Shown piece after piece: positions 17,073 through 25,904 of a stretch of 64,000 nucleotides of DNA. Position 1 is the stretch's first letter. Each line of letters opens with the position of its first letter. This stretch comes from Cupriavidus sp. D39 (GTDB lineage: Bacteria; Pseudomonadota; Gammaproteobacteria; Burkholderiales; Burkholderiaceae). Both the position numbers and the translations under genes were made by a program. The notes under the pieces were generated by a model. It was not told the DNA's origin and did not search any database. It worked only from the letters and a program-made list of their open reading frames with translations. The stretch is taken from the NCBI RefSeq assembly GCF_026627925.1, contig NZ_JAPNLE010000001.1, positions 434,001-498,000 of the forward strand, in the 5' to 3' direction.

Positions 17073-18894
17073 ATGCACCCACCGAAGGCATCCATGCAAG
17101 ACGACTTCCAATACACCCACACCTATGTACGCATTGACGGCCACCGCGTGCACTGTGTCGCCGCAGGCAGCGGTCAGCCGGTGCTGCTGATTCCCGGCTG
17201 GCCGCAAACCTGGTTCGCCTGGCGTCATGTGATGGCGGCGCTCGCGCGACGCGGCTTCCTTGCCGTCGCGGTCGACCCGCCGGGCACGGGGATTTCCGAC
17301 CGGCCGCTGACGGGCTACGACACCGGCACCACTGCCCACACATTGCACCGCGTGATGGCGGCATTAGGCCATGATCGCTATCAGGTGGTCGGCCACGATG
17401 TGGGTATGTGGGTGGCCTACGCGCTGGCAAGCGACCATCCCGACGCAATCACGCGGCTGGCGCTTACGGAGGCCGTGATCCCTGGACTTGCGCCAGCGCC
17501 GAGCATCTTCGCACCGTCTGCTGAAAACAAGTTCCTGTGGCACTTCATGTTCAACCAGGTAGCCGATTTGCCCGAGACGCTGATAGCCGGGCGCGAGGCC
17601 GCCTACCTGAATTTCATGTTCGACCAGTGGTCCCATCGCCGCGACCGTGTGGCCGTGGACACCTACATCGCGGCCTATTCGGCGCCGGGCGGTCTGCGCG
17701 GCGGTTTCGCCTACTACCGCGCGATTCCGGAAACGGTGCGACAGAACCGCGAACGCGCAAAGGGCAAGCTGGCGATGCCGGTGCTGGCCATCGGCGCGGA
17801 GCACGCGACCAACGACGCGCCGCTGGTGACGCTACGCGACAACGCCATCGACCTGCGCGGCGTGGTAGTGCCGGACTGCGGCCACTTCATCATGGAGGAG
17901 GCACCGGAGGCATTCATGGCTGAACTGCTGCCGTTCCTGGAAGCGGAGCAGGAGGGCATGCGCATGCCCGTTGATGTGGATATCGCTCGCTTCCTGGCTG
18001 CGTTACCAGCAAGCGGCGGTGAGACGTCGCTGGAGCAAATGCGCCACGCCACCGAACGCGACTTGCCTGCGCTGCACGGCCCCTTGCAGGAAGTGGCGGC
18101 GATCAAGAATTTCAGCATGACAGCTGATGACGGCCACAAGATCAGGATTCGCGGTTACTGGCCGACGGCATCGCGGCAAGCTGACGCGCCGCTGCCCGCC
18201 ATCGTGTTCGCTCACGGCGGAGGCTGGGTCCTCTGCTCGATGGCGCTTTACGACAACCCTTGCCGTGCCTTGGCCAACGCCACCGGCTGTGTGGTGCTGT
18301 CGGTGGCTCGCGCCCGAGCACAAGTTTCCTGTGCCGCTGGAGGACGTGTATCGCGCGGTGGTGTGGGCATTCGACCAGGCTGCGGAACTCGGTATCGATC
18401 CGAAGCGGATTGCGGTGGGCGGCGACAGCGCCGGCGGCAACCTGGCAGCCGCTGCAACCCTGTTGGCGCGCGATCGCAACGGTCCTGCCATCGCGCATCA
18501 GCTGCTGCTGTATCCCGCTTTGGACCGCGCGATGGACACGGACTCCTACAGCGAGTTTGCCGAGGGCTACTACCTGACGCGGGATGTGATGGAACTCTGC
18601 TGGTCGGCCTACCTGCCCGCGCCGGCGGATAACGGCTCGCCATATGCGTCGCCGCTTCAGGCAGGACGACTCGGTGGTCTGGCGCCCGCCACCATTCTGG
18701 TCTGCGAGTACGACCCACTGCGCGACGAAGGCGAGGCTTATGCCCGCCGTCTCGCCGACGCGGGCGTCGCCGTGCAACAGAAGCGCTTGCCGGGCATGGT
18801 GCATGCCTGCATCCACCTGCTCGGCGTGGCGCCTACTGCGGAATGCCTCTTCGATCACGTCGGCGCGATGATGAAGGCGGCGCTACGGGCGTAA
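17073..18894 (+). pseudogene. Fused alpha/beta-hydrolase and HSL-type esterase, interrupted by a deletion
   Basis: The first half (17073 or 17094 to about 17955) is an epoxide-hydrolase-like alpha/beta-hydrolase: LLIPGWPQTWFAWRH oxyanion region, nucleophile elbow GHDVGM and catalytic His in PDCGHFIMEEAPE. The same frame runs straight into a hormone-sensitive-lipase-type esterase with HGGGW, then breaks near 18305. The downstream frame carries APEHKFPVPLEDV, nucleophile motif GDSAGGN, YDPLRDEG and a C-terminal His. The conserved YR before LAPEH is missing, consistent with a deletion of about 8 bp. The second esterase could once have started at about 17958. Substrates are unknown. Confidence 0.8.
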
Positions 18895-19282
18895 CCGTCG
18901 GATACCACTCAGGCGCGCAACGCGCGGAACTCATCCGGACGGGCCTGGCGGCAGGCCGGCATGCTATCGAGTGAGTAGAGCCCGTCTAAACATCCCGTGG
19001 AACGAGGGTGGGCGCGCTCTACAAGAAAGCGGTTGCGTTCCATTGGAATCGGTAGTGGCGCTCCCCCTGCGACTGTCCGTCATGCGTACACCGTGCGTTC
19101 TGGTAGAACTGGGGGACGTAGTGGTGACGTTCGTTAGCAGCCATCTCGAGCCGCTTATGTTTGTTTGGCGGTACCTTCGGGTAACTAAGGCGCTCGACGT
19201 CGCCTCGCGAACGGCAGTTCCTGGCCGAACTGAGACCGACGATCTGACATCGTCTGTCCGACCAAGTCCAACTTTCTAAATG
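18895..19282. other. Intergenic region, no supported gene
   Basis: About 390 bp. Includes GGCCTG-CAGGCC (about 18941-18956), which could terminate the preceding operon. Nothing else recognised. Confidence 0.4.
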
Positions 19283-19495
19283 TTACGCCTCGGGCGATGC
19301 CTCCCACTCCCCTCCATCATCAAGCATCGGATGGGTATCACTCACCACAACCAGCGGCTTGCCACGATGGGCCAGCGCAAATCGCGATATCGCGCCGGCT
19401 TGCCCTTCCGGCATAGCTTGGCGGTTCGGACCTAGTGCCCCTACCCAGACATACTCCCCGGATTCAAGGCAAGCAAGGTAATAAGCCACACTCAT
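19283..19495 (-). CDS. Small hypothetical protein, 70 residues
   Basis: Starts MSVAYYLACLESGEYVWVGAL with GGAGGA nine bases upstream, a strong ribosome site. It looks like a short beta-rich cytosolic protein; no family is recognised. It lies 27 bp downstream of the recombinase-like gene on the same strand and may be co-transcribed with it. Confidence 0.6.
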   Translation of the reverse strand: MSVAYYLACLESGEYVWVGALGPNRQAMPEGQAGAISRFALAHRGKPLVVVSDTHPMLDDGGEWEASPEA

Positions 19496-19522
19496 GTTGT
19501 CCTCCTTTCATAGTTGCTTTGC

Positions 19523-20419
19523 CTACGCGAGCACTTTTCGAATCGCCCGCGCGAACCCCACCTCAAACACCGTCCGGCCGCGCGCGTTGACAATTTCGCC
19601 GTGACTGCCTTCGCGCAAGCCGCGCTCTTCGAGGAAGTCAGCCGACACCGCTTTCTGTAAGGCTTCGCGCTCCGATGGCGTGAGTTGCGCAGCCAACACG
19701 TCGGGGATGTAGAGGTGGAAAGGCTCCGATTCGCGGAAGCCCGCGCCGTGCAGCAGCAAGGTGATGAGCATGCCGCGGTAGTTATGGCGCCCGGCGACGC
19801 AGAATCCCTTGGTCAGCAGTTCCTCGAAACGCTCCTCCGGGAAGGCCGGTGGTTCACTCTGTTGGACCTTGGGCTGGCGTCGACCTCGCACACGGTGTCC
19901 GATTTCGCCGGGGAATGCGTTCGCCGCCCAGGTGTGTCCGAGGAAGGCCCTGCTGCGCCGGTACTGGTAGGCAGCCTCGTCGGTCTGTCGGTCGAAGGCG
20001 CCACCCGCATAACGCGGATTTATTTTGGCCGCCTCCGGCCGCATCTCACCCAGCCAATCGAAGAAGTCGGAAAGATGGGTGATGATGTGGGCCGCATCAT
20101 GCGGCGAGCGTGGCGCCCAACACAAGCCGCTGGGGTCGAGCCCAGTCTCCCGGTCGAAGGTCCCGGTGTAGAGCCGCCGGGCGAAGTTCTGGAACAGGCG
20201 GAAGCTATCGCGCTCGGCCGGGTTGGTTTGCGCGTATTCGAGGAACATCCGCACAGAGCGGGCCACCTTCGACATCCACGTCAGGCTCCGGTCGTGGCTG
20301 CGATGGAGGCAGTAGTCGAGCAACGGCTCCAGAACGCCGGCTGACGTTATCAGTGCCGGGAGCTCCGTGTAGACGCCCGTGGCGTCGGTGTAGACGCGGG
20401 CCTTGACGGTCACGAACAT
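19523..20419 (-). CDS. Truncated tyrosine-recombinase-like protein (GmtY-like N-terminus)
   Basis: A 298-residue protein. The N-terminal part (VYTELPALITSAGVLEPLLDY; SKVARSVRMFLEYAQ) resembles the SAM-like DNA-binding half of large tyrosine recombinases of mobile islands (GmtY type). The first catalytic Arg region is visible as LLLHGAGFRESEPFHLY. The His-x-x-Arg and Tyr boxes are absent and the C-terminus (EIVNARGRTVFEVGFARAI) looks unrelated, so the protein is probably a truncated or chimeric relic. A primase-like fragment lies just upstream on the same strand. The family assignment is from memory of the motif layout. Confidence 0.55.
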   Translation of the reverse strand: MFVTVKARVYTDATGVYTELPALITSAGVLEPLLDYCLHRSHDRSLTWMSKVARSVRMFLEYAQTNPAERDSFRLFQNFARRLYTGTFDRETGLDPSGLCWAPRSPHDAAHIITHLSDFFDWLGEMRPEAAKINPRYAGGAFDRQTDEAAYQYRRSRAFLGHTWAANAFPGEIGHRVRGRRQPKVQQSEPPAFPEERFEELLTKGFCVAGRHNYRGMLITLLLHGAGFRESEPFHLYIPDVLAAQLTPSEREALQKAVSADFLEERGLREGSHGEIVNARGRTVFEVGFARAIRKVLA

Positions 20420-20427
20420 GCTGCGAC

Positions 20428-20733
20428 CTAAACCCCCAGGCTGCGCAGCAGCGCAGTGGCGCCCTTGAAGTCTAAGTTGTGCAGATGCATGGCCAAATCC
20501 ACCGCGCCACCACCGCCACGGGCAAGCCGGGTGTCGTAGAACTTGGGACCCCGAAGAAGCAACTCAAAGTCGTGTCCCCCTATGCTGACGTGGTAGCGCT
20601 TCGTATCGTGCGCACAGACTGGCTCGTAGGTACTATCGGCTTTCGCATAGCCCCCCAGCTTCTCCAGCACCCCAAGTGCATCTAGCGTCCGCCAGCGCTC
20701 CAGAGTCAAGTTATCAACAGCCCGACGCCTCAT
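20428..20733 (-). CDS. Primase/relaxase-associated N-terminal domain fragment
   Basis: Starting MRRRAVDNLTLERWRTLD at 20733 (GGGAGGGAC upstream), the 101-residue protein ends in KFYDTRLARGGGGAVDLAMHLHNLDFKGATALLR. That glycine-rich block is typical of the CHC2-like N-terminal region of DUF3991/Toprim plasmid primases. The rest of such a protein is missing. It is nine bases upstream of the truncated recombinase, so both look like remains of an integrated plasmid or conjugative element. A longer frame reaching 20817 adds an implausible hydrophobic start. Confidence 0.5.
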   Translation of the reverse strand: MRRRAVDNLTLERWRTLDALGVLEKLGGYAKADSTYEPVCAHDTKRYHVSIGGHDFELLLRGPKFYDTRLARGGGGAVDLAMHLHNLDFKGATALLRSLGV

Positions 20734-20878
20734 CTGTCCCTCCCCCGGACCCTCACCGGCTACTCGGCTTTCAAAGAAAGCCAAGCTACTCGAAACAATC
20801 AGTGCTGTGATGTACAACGGTGCTTTCTACATGGTATGTGTACTTAGGGAATAGCTTTGCAAACTCCCGAACAAAAAG

Positions 20879-20898
20879 ACACCCCTCTTCAGGGGTGT
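20879..20898 (-). terminator. Intrinsic terminator, minus strand
   Basis: ACACCCCT and AGGGGTGT form a perfect 8-bp stem with a 4-base loop. On the minus strand it is followed by five T (AAAAA at 20873-20877 on the plus strand). It lies downstream of the small genes at 21021-21539. Confidence 0.75.
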
Positions 20899-21020
20899 TG
20901 GGGGGCAGATGTCGCTTATCTAGCCCTAACTATGTATGGATAGTTGGGGGGAATAACCGGTGCGGGGCGCTCGCGCGCCTGGTGCTTTTCCGATGTCTTT
21001 CTCGATCATACGGGCTACGT

Positions 21021-21368
21021 TCATCTCGCGAACGCGGCCAGCGCATCGTAGTTCAGATGCCAAGGTGCCGACGCGAGGTAACGCTGAATCAACACGTCGT
21101 CATTTGCCCGCGACAGCATGAGCGCATGTTCGGCACCTTTGTGCGCCACAATTCGCCCGGTCTCTTCGTCGGTCTGGGCAAATTCGCGCTAGGCTTCCAG
21201 CGCATCGGCAGTGCGCTCCAGATTATAGGTGTACGTCGCCTCGCCTCTGCGCACAACGTGGTAGAGCACGATGAATGCTCCGGTCGCCTGATGCTCCCCA
21301 TGCTCGGTACGCGACAAGGAAAGGGCCGTCTTTTTCCCGTTGTATTCGATCCACGCGTGGGAGGCCAT
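21021..21368 (-). pseudogene. Unknown 115-codon gene with an in-frame amber codon
   Basis: From ATG 21368 the frame reads MASHAWIEYNGKKTALSL to ERTADALEA, meets TAG at 21189-21191, then continues coherently as REFAQTDEETGRIVAHKGAEH to TGA at 21021. Codon usage is consistent on both sides of the stop, so a single substitution (for example CAG or AAG to TAG) is the simplest explanation. No family is recognised. It starts 10 bp after the stop of the upstream small gene and is followed by a good terminator, so the two form a transcription unit. Confidence 0.5.
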
Positions 21369-21377
21369 GATTGGCCC

Positions 21378-21539
21378 CTAGCAACCACCTACAAATCCGC
21401 GCTCGACTACCAAACGCTGGTGAAAACGCTCGACAACGTCGGCGACGAAGCGCTCGCTCGGCGTAAGTCCCGCGCCCCATTCAACCGACGCTCGCTTGAT
21501 CGCATCAATCTCCGCCTTTCTCTGTTTTGCTTCGCCCAT
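21378..21539 (-). CDS. Small hypothetical protein (MGEAKQRK start)
   Basis: A 53-residue hydrophilic protein beginning MGEAKQRKAEIDAIKRASVE and ending VVERGFVGGC. Charged helical starts of the MGEAKxRK type are frequent in small proteins of unknown function on proteobacterial plasmids and islands. It precedes the amber-interrupted gene on the same strand. Confidence 0.45.
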   Translation of the reverse strand: MGEAKQRKAEIDAIKRASVEWGAGLTPSERFVADVVERFHQRLVVERGFVGGC

Positions 21540-21858
21540 ATCCATCAGGTGCATCGGCTATCGGCCGCTCCGGGGCGCTTGCACGCCAGCTTGTATTCCG
21601 TGGTGTTGCTAGGGGCTCGGCCGCCGGTCGACGCCCCCTGAAGCTGCTTGTATCGTTACCTTGTTACGTCGAGGCTAGCGAGGCAGCCAGCGAAATGTGC
21701 CCATCCAAAGCACGGTCGCCCCAGACGGTCAATGCTGCACTGGCACATTTCCAACGGGGGACTCATGATCTGCCCCAAGCAGCGCAGAACCCGCCGCACC
21801 ACACGGTCCTCAACTACACTTCGCTGTGTGTAGCCAGAACGCGATGTGAGGAAACGGT
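21540..21858. other. Intergenic region between divergent small genes
   Basis: About 320 bp that should contain promoters for the gene leftward at 21539 and rightward at 21859. No strong repeat or family signal seen. Confidence 0.4.
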
Positions 21859-22332
21859 ATGGATATGATAGAGGCGCTTGTACTGGCTGCGGTCATCGGT
21901 GCCGCACTGCTCTCGCTTCTTGTGGCCCTGCGAAACCGGTACAAGCTATGCGTCCAGGCCCATCTGCTACTCGACGATCTTGTGCTCACTCCCGTCCCCG
22001 GCCGTCAAGTTTCCCTTGTGGGACACCACAACGGCGTCGACGTTAGCGGAATCGTGCCTGCGGCAGATATCCTATACAAGATTGAATCTCACCCTCTAGA
22101 ATTGTCAGTCCACTCCCACGCCAACGGCCCTCTCGCTGCCAAGATGGCCGACTGGGACGCCCCGCACTTTACGGTGCAACTGTTTCGCGGCGACGAAGAA
22201 ATCTGGCGCCGAGATGTTCTCCGGAACGAAGCGCTACATATTCGCGACAACATCGAAAACTTACGCAAGTGGGCAGGTTCACGCAGGACAGGCGACAAGA
22301 CGATTCACGACTTGGACCTTCTTCACATCTAG
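21859..22332 (+). CDS. Hypothetical membrane-anchored protein
   Basis: A 157-residue protein with GAGGAAACGG before ATG 21859. Residues 3-24 (MIEALVLAAVIGAALLSLLVAL) form one transmembrane helix, then a positively charged stop-transfer RNRYK; the rest is soluble and probably cytoplasmic, with beta-rich sequence and a C-terminal helix IRDNIENLRKWAGS. No family recognised. Lower GC at third positions than most neighbours suggests accessory origin. Confidence 0.6.
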   Translation: MDMIEALVLAAVIGAALLSLLVALRNRYKLCVQAHLLLDDLVLTPVPGRQVSLVGHHNGVDVSGIVPAADILYKIESHPLELSVHSHANGPLAAKMADWDAPHFTVQLFRGDEEIWRRDVLRNEALHIRDNIENLRKWAGSRRTGDKTIHDLDLLHI

Positions 22333-22650
22333 CACCGCCCCCCAACCTCCTCGGCTCTGCTTGCTACCGTTGTCGGCGCTACCCAGTCAAGAAGGGTCAT
22401 CAACTAGCCACTTGGGTCGGTGGTGCCGAAGCAGGCGAGCAGCGGAGGCAATACGCGACTGGGCCGCATCACAAAACGAGGGCGGCGAGTAATATCTGCG
22501 CGCGTTGCTGTTTCAGGACGCGCGCTCTGTAATCATCGCTACCAGCCAATAGCACGGGAATTGCCGCGCACTGCGAAAGCCGCCACTGCCAACTGATCGG
22601 CGAAGGGGTTCCCGCCGCGGGCGAATTTTGATTCGCTCTAGCGTGACCGC
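22333..22650. other. Probable remnant downstream of the XRE gene
   Basis: On the minus strand some coding-like sequence (NPFADQLAVAAFAVRGNSRAIG) follows the XRE gene but is soon broken by stops. It may be the relic of a partner gene such as a HipA-type kinase; too degraded to be sure. Confidence 0.3.
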
Positions 22651-23004
22651 TCAAAAGTACTGGGCTTCGCCCTCTTCCATGTGGGTGCCATCCGCCCTCA
22701 TTGCGAACTGGGAGGCTTTGGCCGCGTGGGTGGCGGCCTGCTCGAGCAGGGGCGCGTGCGCCTTTGGGACAACGAGCATCGTCAAACCCAGTCCTTCCAG
22801 CGCGCGTAGTGCGTGCTCCAGATTCACCCCTTTGCCGTTCTCCAGCTTGGACAGCATGCCGACGGAAACGCCGCAATGCCTGGCCGCCTGGTCAATTGGC
22901 ATCCCCTCGGCAACCCGCGTCGCCCGAATGCGATCACCCAGTTGGTCGATGGTGCGGATGGCAGCCCGCGATGGTGGCGCGGCATCGGCTAGCGGTCGTG
23001 GCAT
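22651..23004 (-). CDS. XRE-family DNA-binding protein, HipB-like
   Basis: A 117-residue protein with an Ala/Pro-rich N-terminus and a Cro/C1 helix-turn-helix over about residues 20-75 (IDQAARHCGVSVGMLSKLENGKG). The tail THMEEGEAQYF is unusual. The pattern LGDRIRATRVAEGMPIDQAA followed by LEHALRALEGLGLTMLVV is typical of HipB-like antitoxins. No intact HipA gene follows, only degraded sequence, so this is an orphan regulator or antitoxin. Confidence 0.7.
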   Translation of the reverse strand: MPRPLADAAPPSRAAIRTIDQLGDRIRATRVAEGMPIDQAARHCGVSVGMLSKLENGKGVNLEHALRALEGLGLTMLVVPKAHAPLLEQAATHAAKASQFAMRADGTHMEEGEAQYF

Positions 23005-23121
23005 TGGGGGAGGTCTGGGATTTGGGAGACTGGGAGATCCAGCACTGGGGCTGCTCTCCCGGTTATTTCACTATCGTGGAAGTATATCAAACGCCGCGCC
23101 CTTGCCTGCACCGCCGCCAGA

Positions 23122-23302
23122 TCAGCGCGCAATTTCCGCAAGCGCCTGCTCGGCATTCTGGCTGGTCGATCTCCCGCAGTGCGCGGCGCTAGGTAGCGCT
23201 GGCCCGCTCCTGCGCGATGGATACCTGATCGCGGGTACGCTCCAACTTCGTCGAGAATTGGGTACGCAACTCCTGCAACTGCCGCTCGAGCGCCTAGAGC
23301 TG
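23122..23302 (-). pseudogene. tnpT-like coiled-coil fragment, copy A
   Basis: The DNA matches the mid part of the intact tnpT gene at 51784-52860, including GAGAATTGGGTACGC and CAACTGCCGCTCGAGCGCCT, but carries in-frame stops and indels. About 180 bp remain, flanked by unrelated sequence. Confidence 0.7.
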
Positions 23303-23539
23303 GGGGCCCTCCGCGCGACGCGCGTGCGCGGCCAAGTTGGCCTGGCCCTCGGCATCCAGTTCACCGCCTCACAGAACGACGCGGCATCGGCCGCGTCGTT
23401 CTTATCAGTTCTGGCGCCTGGTGGGCGATATGATCCGCGTGGACCTGCCGTCGCTGCGGAAAAGCTGTGCGCCTGGCAGGCATTGCAAGCGTGGCTGCCT
23501 GTAAAGCCGCGTCTTGCATAGCTCGTTCAGGCTTCCACG

Positions 23540-24333
23540 TTACTTGGGCATCCCTTCATACATGCTGGTGACGTCATCCATCACCTGAAGAATACGCTCG
23601 CTGGTCGTGGCGATGTTTCTCAACTGTTCCGCGCGACTGACCCCGGTCTGATTGAGTGCCTCTTCAAAGAACAGCCACTGAGAGCCGGCAAGCTGCAGTT
23701 CGCGACGGATTGCTTCTGTGTTTTGCGGTGCCGCGGTGAGGAGTTCCTGCGCGGCTGCGAATTCCCTGGTAGCCGTGTCCAGATCCTGAGCCATCTGGGG
23801 GAGGTAATGCCCCAGGCGCGGAACATGCTGATCTTGGCGATCCTCTGCGAGAGCATCCGCTGGCGGCCGGCAACGTTGATCAGCTTACCCATCATGGTGC
23901 CGGAATGTTTCTCGAGCAGGAGGGTTCCCTGTTGCGCAAGCTTCAGCACGTCCTCACTCATTCTTGCGATTGCTTTCGCGCTATCGAGATTCGGATCGCC
24001 ACCGGACAGCAACTGCTTATAGGGAATCCATGTCTGCTCGAGCCTGGCGTAGGTGTCCTTGATCTCCGGCGTGGGCGCGGACGCCTTCAGCTCCATGAGC
24101 TGCTTGTCAAAGAGCGCCACGGACTGTTCGAGGACCTTCTTCGAACGTTCGACTTCAACACCGAGGCCAGCCTGGCAGTAAGCCTTGGCCATGCGCTGAG
24201 ACAGCATGCGCTGGCGGCCCGCCTTGTTGATCGCCGCGTTGATCGTTAGCGTTTCGGCCGAAGCGGTCCCGGCCAAGGCCAGCGCCAGGACGCTGCAGGC
24301 AATCAAGCAGAAGGAACAGACGTAACGTTTCAA
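23540..24333 (-). pseudogene. PilJ-type sensor protein, frameshifted (second of a pair)
   Basis: TTG 24333 with GGAG upstream starts LKRYVCSFCLIACSVLALAL, a signal peptide ending in TASA. Two copies of the type IV pili methyl-accepting chemotaxis N-terminal domain (PF13675) follow, each with GRQRMLSQR, which binds small ligands in the periplasm. Near 23802 the frame shifts: a run of five C where six would restore ISMFRAWGITSPQMAQDLDT. The C-terminal part then reads to 23540. No cytoplasmic signalling domain follows, so it would be a periplasmic sensor. The upstream neighbour is a related protein with a signalling domain. Confidence 0.75.
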
Positions 24334-24346
24334 GGGCGTCTCCGCG

Positions 24347-25026
24347 TTAAACTTTGATTGGACCTTTGGACGCATCGCTCGAGCCGACGACGTGTCGGAT
24401 CAGCTGATCCATCTCCTTGATGATGTCCGCAAGCACCAGCGTGATCACCGAGAACTCCCTGCCGTACTCTCCCGCCCGTGCCGCCGAGATGCGCGCATTC
24501 ATTGCGACGATGTTCGCCTGCATCGAAATACCGCTGAGGCGCTCGACGAGGTCGGTGTGGCGTTTGCGCACAGCGACCTCGCAACGGTGCATCTCCTCCT
24601 GGTAGGCCTGCGTGACGGTCTGCAGCAGTTCAAGCATTGGCGTGGCTTGCGCCACCAGCACGTCGAGGGATGGCGCTCGCCGGCTGGTGTCGGCCAGTGG
24701 TGCGTCTATCGCTGTCCTGACCTGGGCGATGAATTCACGGATACGCGCGTCAGCGCGCGGACTACCAAAGTACAGTTGATGCAACGCGCCGGAGAACGCG
24801 CCGGGCAAACGCTCATTGCCCGTTACGAGATCCGAATGCGCCGACTCGAACATTGACAGGCACTTGCGCGCGATATCGAGCGCGGCAGTGTCCCCTGCGA
24901 AGCGAGCAATATCTGGAGGACGATCCGTTGCGACAGCATGCGCTGCCTTCCGGAAAGGTTGATCAATCCGCCGATGGTTTCGGCGGACACTTCCGCATCG
25001 GGTGACTGAGTAGAGAAAGCGTTCAT
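24347..25026 (-). pseudogene. PilJ-type sensor with MCP-like signalling helix, frameshifted
   Basis: Starts MNAFSTQSPDAEVSAETIGG at 25026 and contains GRQRMLSQRIVLQILLASQG, the PF13675 sensor signature. A run of four G near 24893 where five would keep the frame breaks it; downstream DTAALDIARKCLSMFESAHS continues. The C-terminal region NIVAMNARISAARAGEYGREF is the tip of a methyl-accepting chemotaxis signalling hairpin. There is no transmembrane helix, so it may be a soluble transducer. Its stop is 14 bp before the start of the next sensor gene. Confidence 0.75.
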
Positions 25027-25359
25027 GCCATGCCTTGCAGGTAGTGTCGACGCAGACGCGCACCGCGCTGACCGGCAAAGAAAAAGCGCCCCGAAGCGAG
25101 ATGCCTGCAAACCGGTTGTCCGGTTCGTGATCATTTCGCTTCGGGGCGCCGTTGCCCGGGATGCTCCTTTTCGGAGCGTGTCATCGCGACTTGCCAGATT
25201 GTTTCAAGGCCGCCGTTGGCCTGTGTGTCGCCTTTGCAATATCTATGCCATAGCTCACGGAAGTTGCATCAGGCTGCGGGAGCAGGAAAATGGCACGGCG
25301 GCACCGACCCGCGCACCGATCCCGTGCCAGATGCCTCATCACGACGCGTGCGTTGGAGC
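25027..25359. other. Leader of the sensor genes and IS110 flank
   Basis: Contains the 64-bp structured element at 25086-25149 (listed separately) and otherwise no gene that I can support. Confidence 0.4.
25086..25149 (-). terminator. Long stem structure with T-run upstream of the sensor genes
   Basis: GCGCCCCGAAGCGA (25086-25099) and its exact complement at 25136-25149 form a perfect 14-bp stem. The 36-base loop holds a nested AACCGG/CCGGTT hairpin. On the minus strand the stem is followed by TTTTTCTTTG. It could terminate a lost upstream gene or act as an attenuator in the leader of the sensor gene, whose start is 60 bases farther on. Confidence 0.6.
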
Positions 25360-25478
25360 ATGGCCAACTGATCACGGGTAACTCTCGGCTTGACGAGAAG
25401 TGCTTTGCCTGCCGCATCGACCCCATGAACGGCAAACACGTCTTTGGCCAGATCGATACCCACGGTAACAATGGACAT
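25360..25478 (-). pseudogene. IS110-family transposase N-terminal fragment
   Basis: MSIVTVGIDLAKDVFAVHGV followed by DAAGKALLVKPRVTRDQL is the RuvC-like N-terminus of IS110 transposases with the first catalytic Asp. The family sequence ends near 25360; the rest (over 250 residues) is missing. Confidence 0.75.
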
Positions 25479-25499
25479 GGGGCCTCCCTCCTGTGGTCG

Positions 25500-25640
25500 T
25501 GATGGCGTTCGCGGGTGCGCTCCAGCTCCGCCGAGAATTGGGTACGCAGCTCCTGCAACTGCCGCTCGAGCGCCTAGACCTGGCGCTTGCCCTCCTCGTG
25601 AAGCGCCTTCGCGGCTGCGTGGGCCCTGGCGCTCGGTCTC
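25500..25640 (-). pseudogene. tnpT-like coiled-coil fragment, copy B
   Basis: About 140 bp matching the middle of tnpT (GAGAATTGGGTACGCAGCTC followed by CAACTGCCGCTCGAG), directly next to the IS110 fragment and with in-frame stops. Confidence 0.7.
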
Positions 25641-25866
25641 CAACTCTCCCTGTAGGAGACCGCGCCGCAATCGTTGCCCTGGTGCCCGAGCAGATCGATC
25701 TCCTGGTGAAAAATGTCTCATGCATCACTCTCTCGGAGGTGGCGCGACGCGCCGGCCGCCGAAACCGCCGAGCTGCTCGAACGCCTGGCAGCAGGATGGG
25801 GGTCAAATGGGTAGGATCCTCGCCAAATCCGTCACAATCCATTGACAGGAAAGGGTTTTCAGCGCA

Positions 25867-25892
25867 AAAATAAGACTTAAATGTCGTATTTT
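25867..25892. promoter_or_regulatory. Operator-like inverted repeat before the AbiE-like genes
   Basis: AAAATAAGAC and GTCGTATTTT (nine of ten symmetric) around TTAAAT, ending 12 bases before the antitoxin ATG. Antitoxins of this class commonly autoregulate through such repeats. Confidence 0.6.
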
Positions 25893-25904
25893 TGGAGACT
25901 CATC

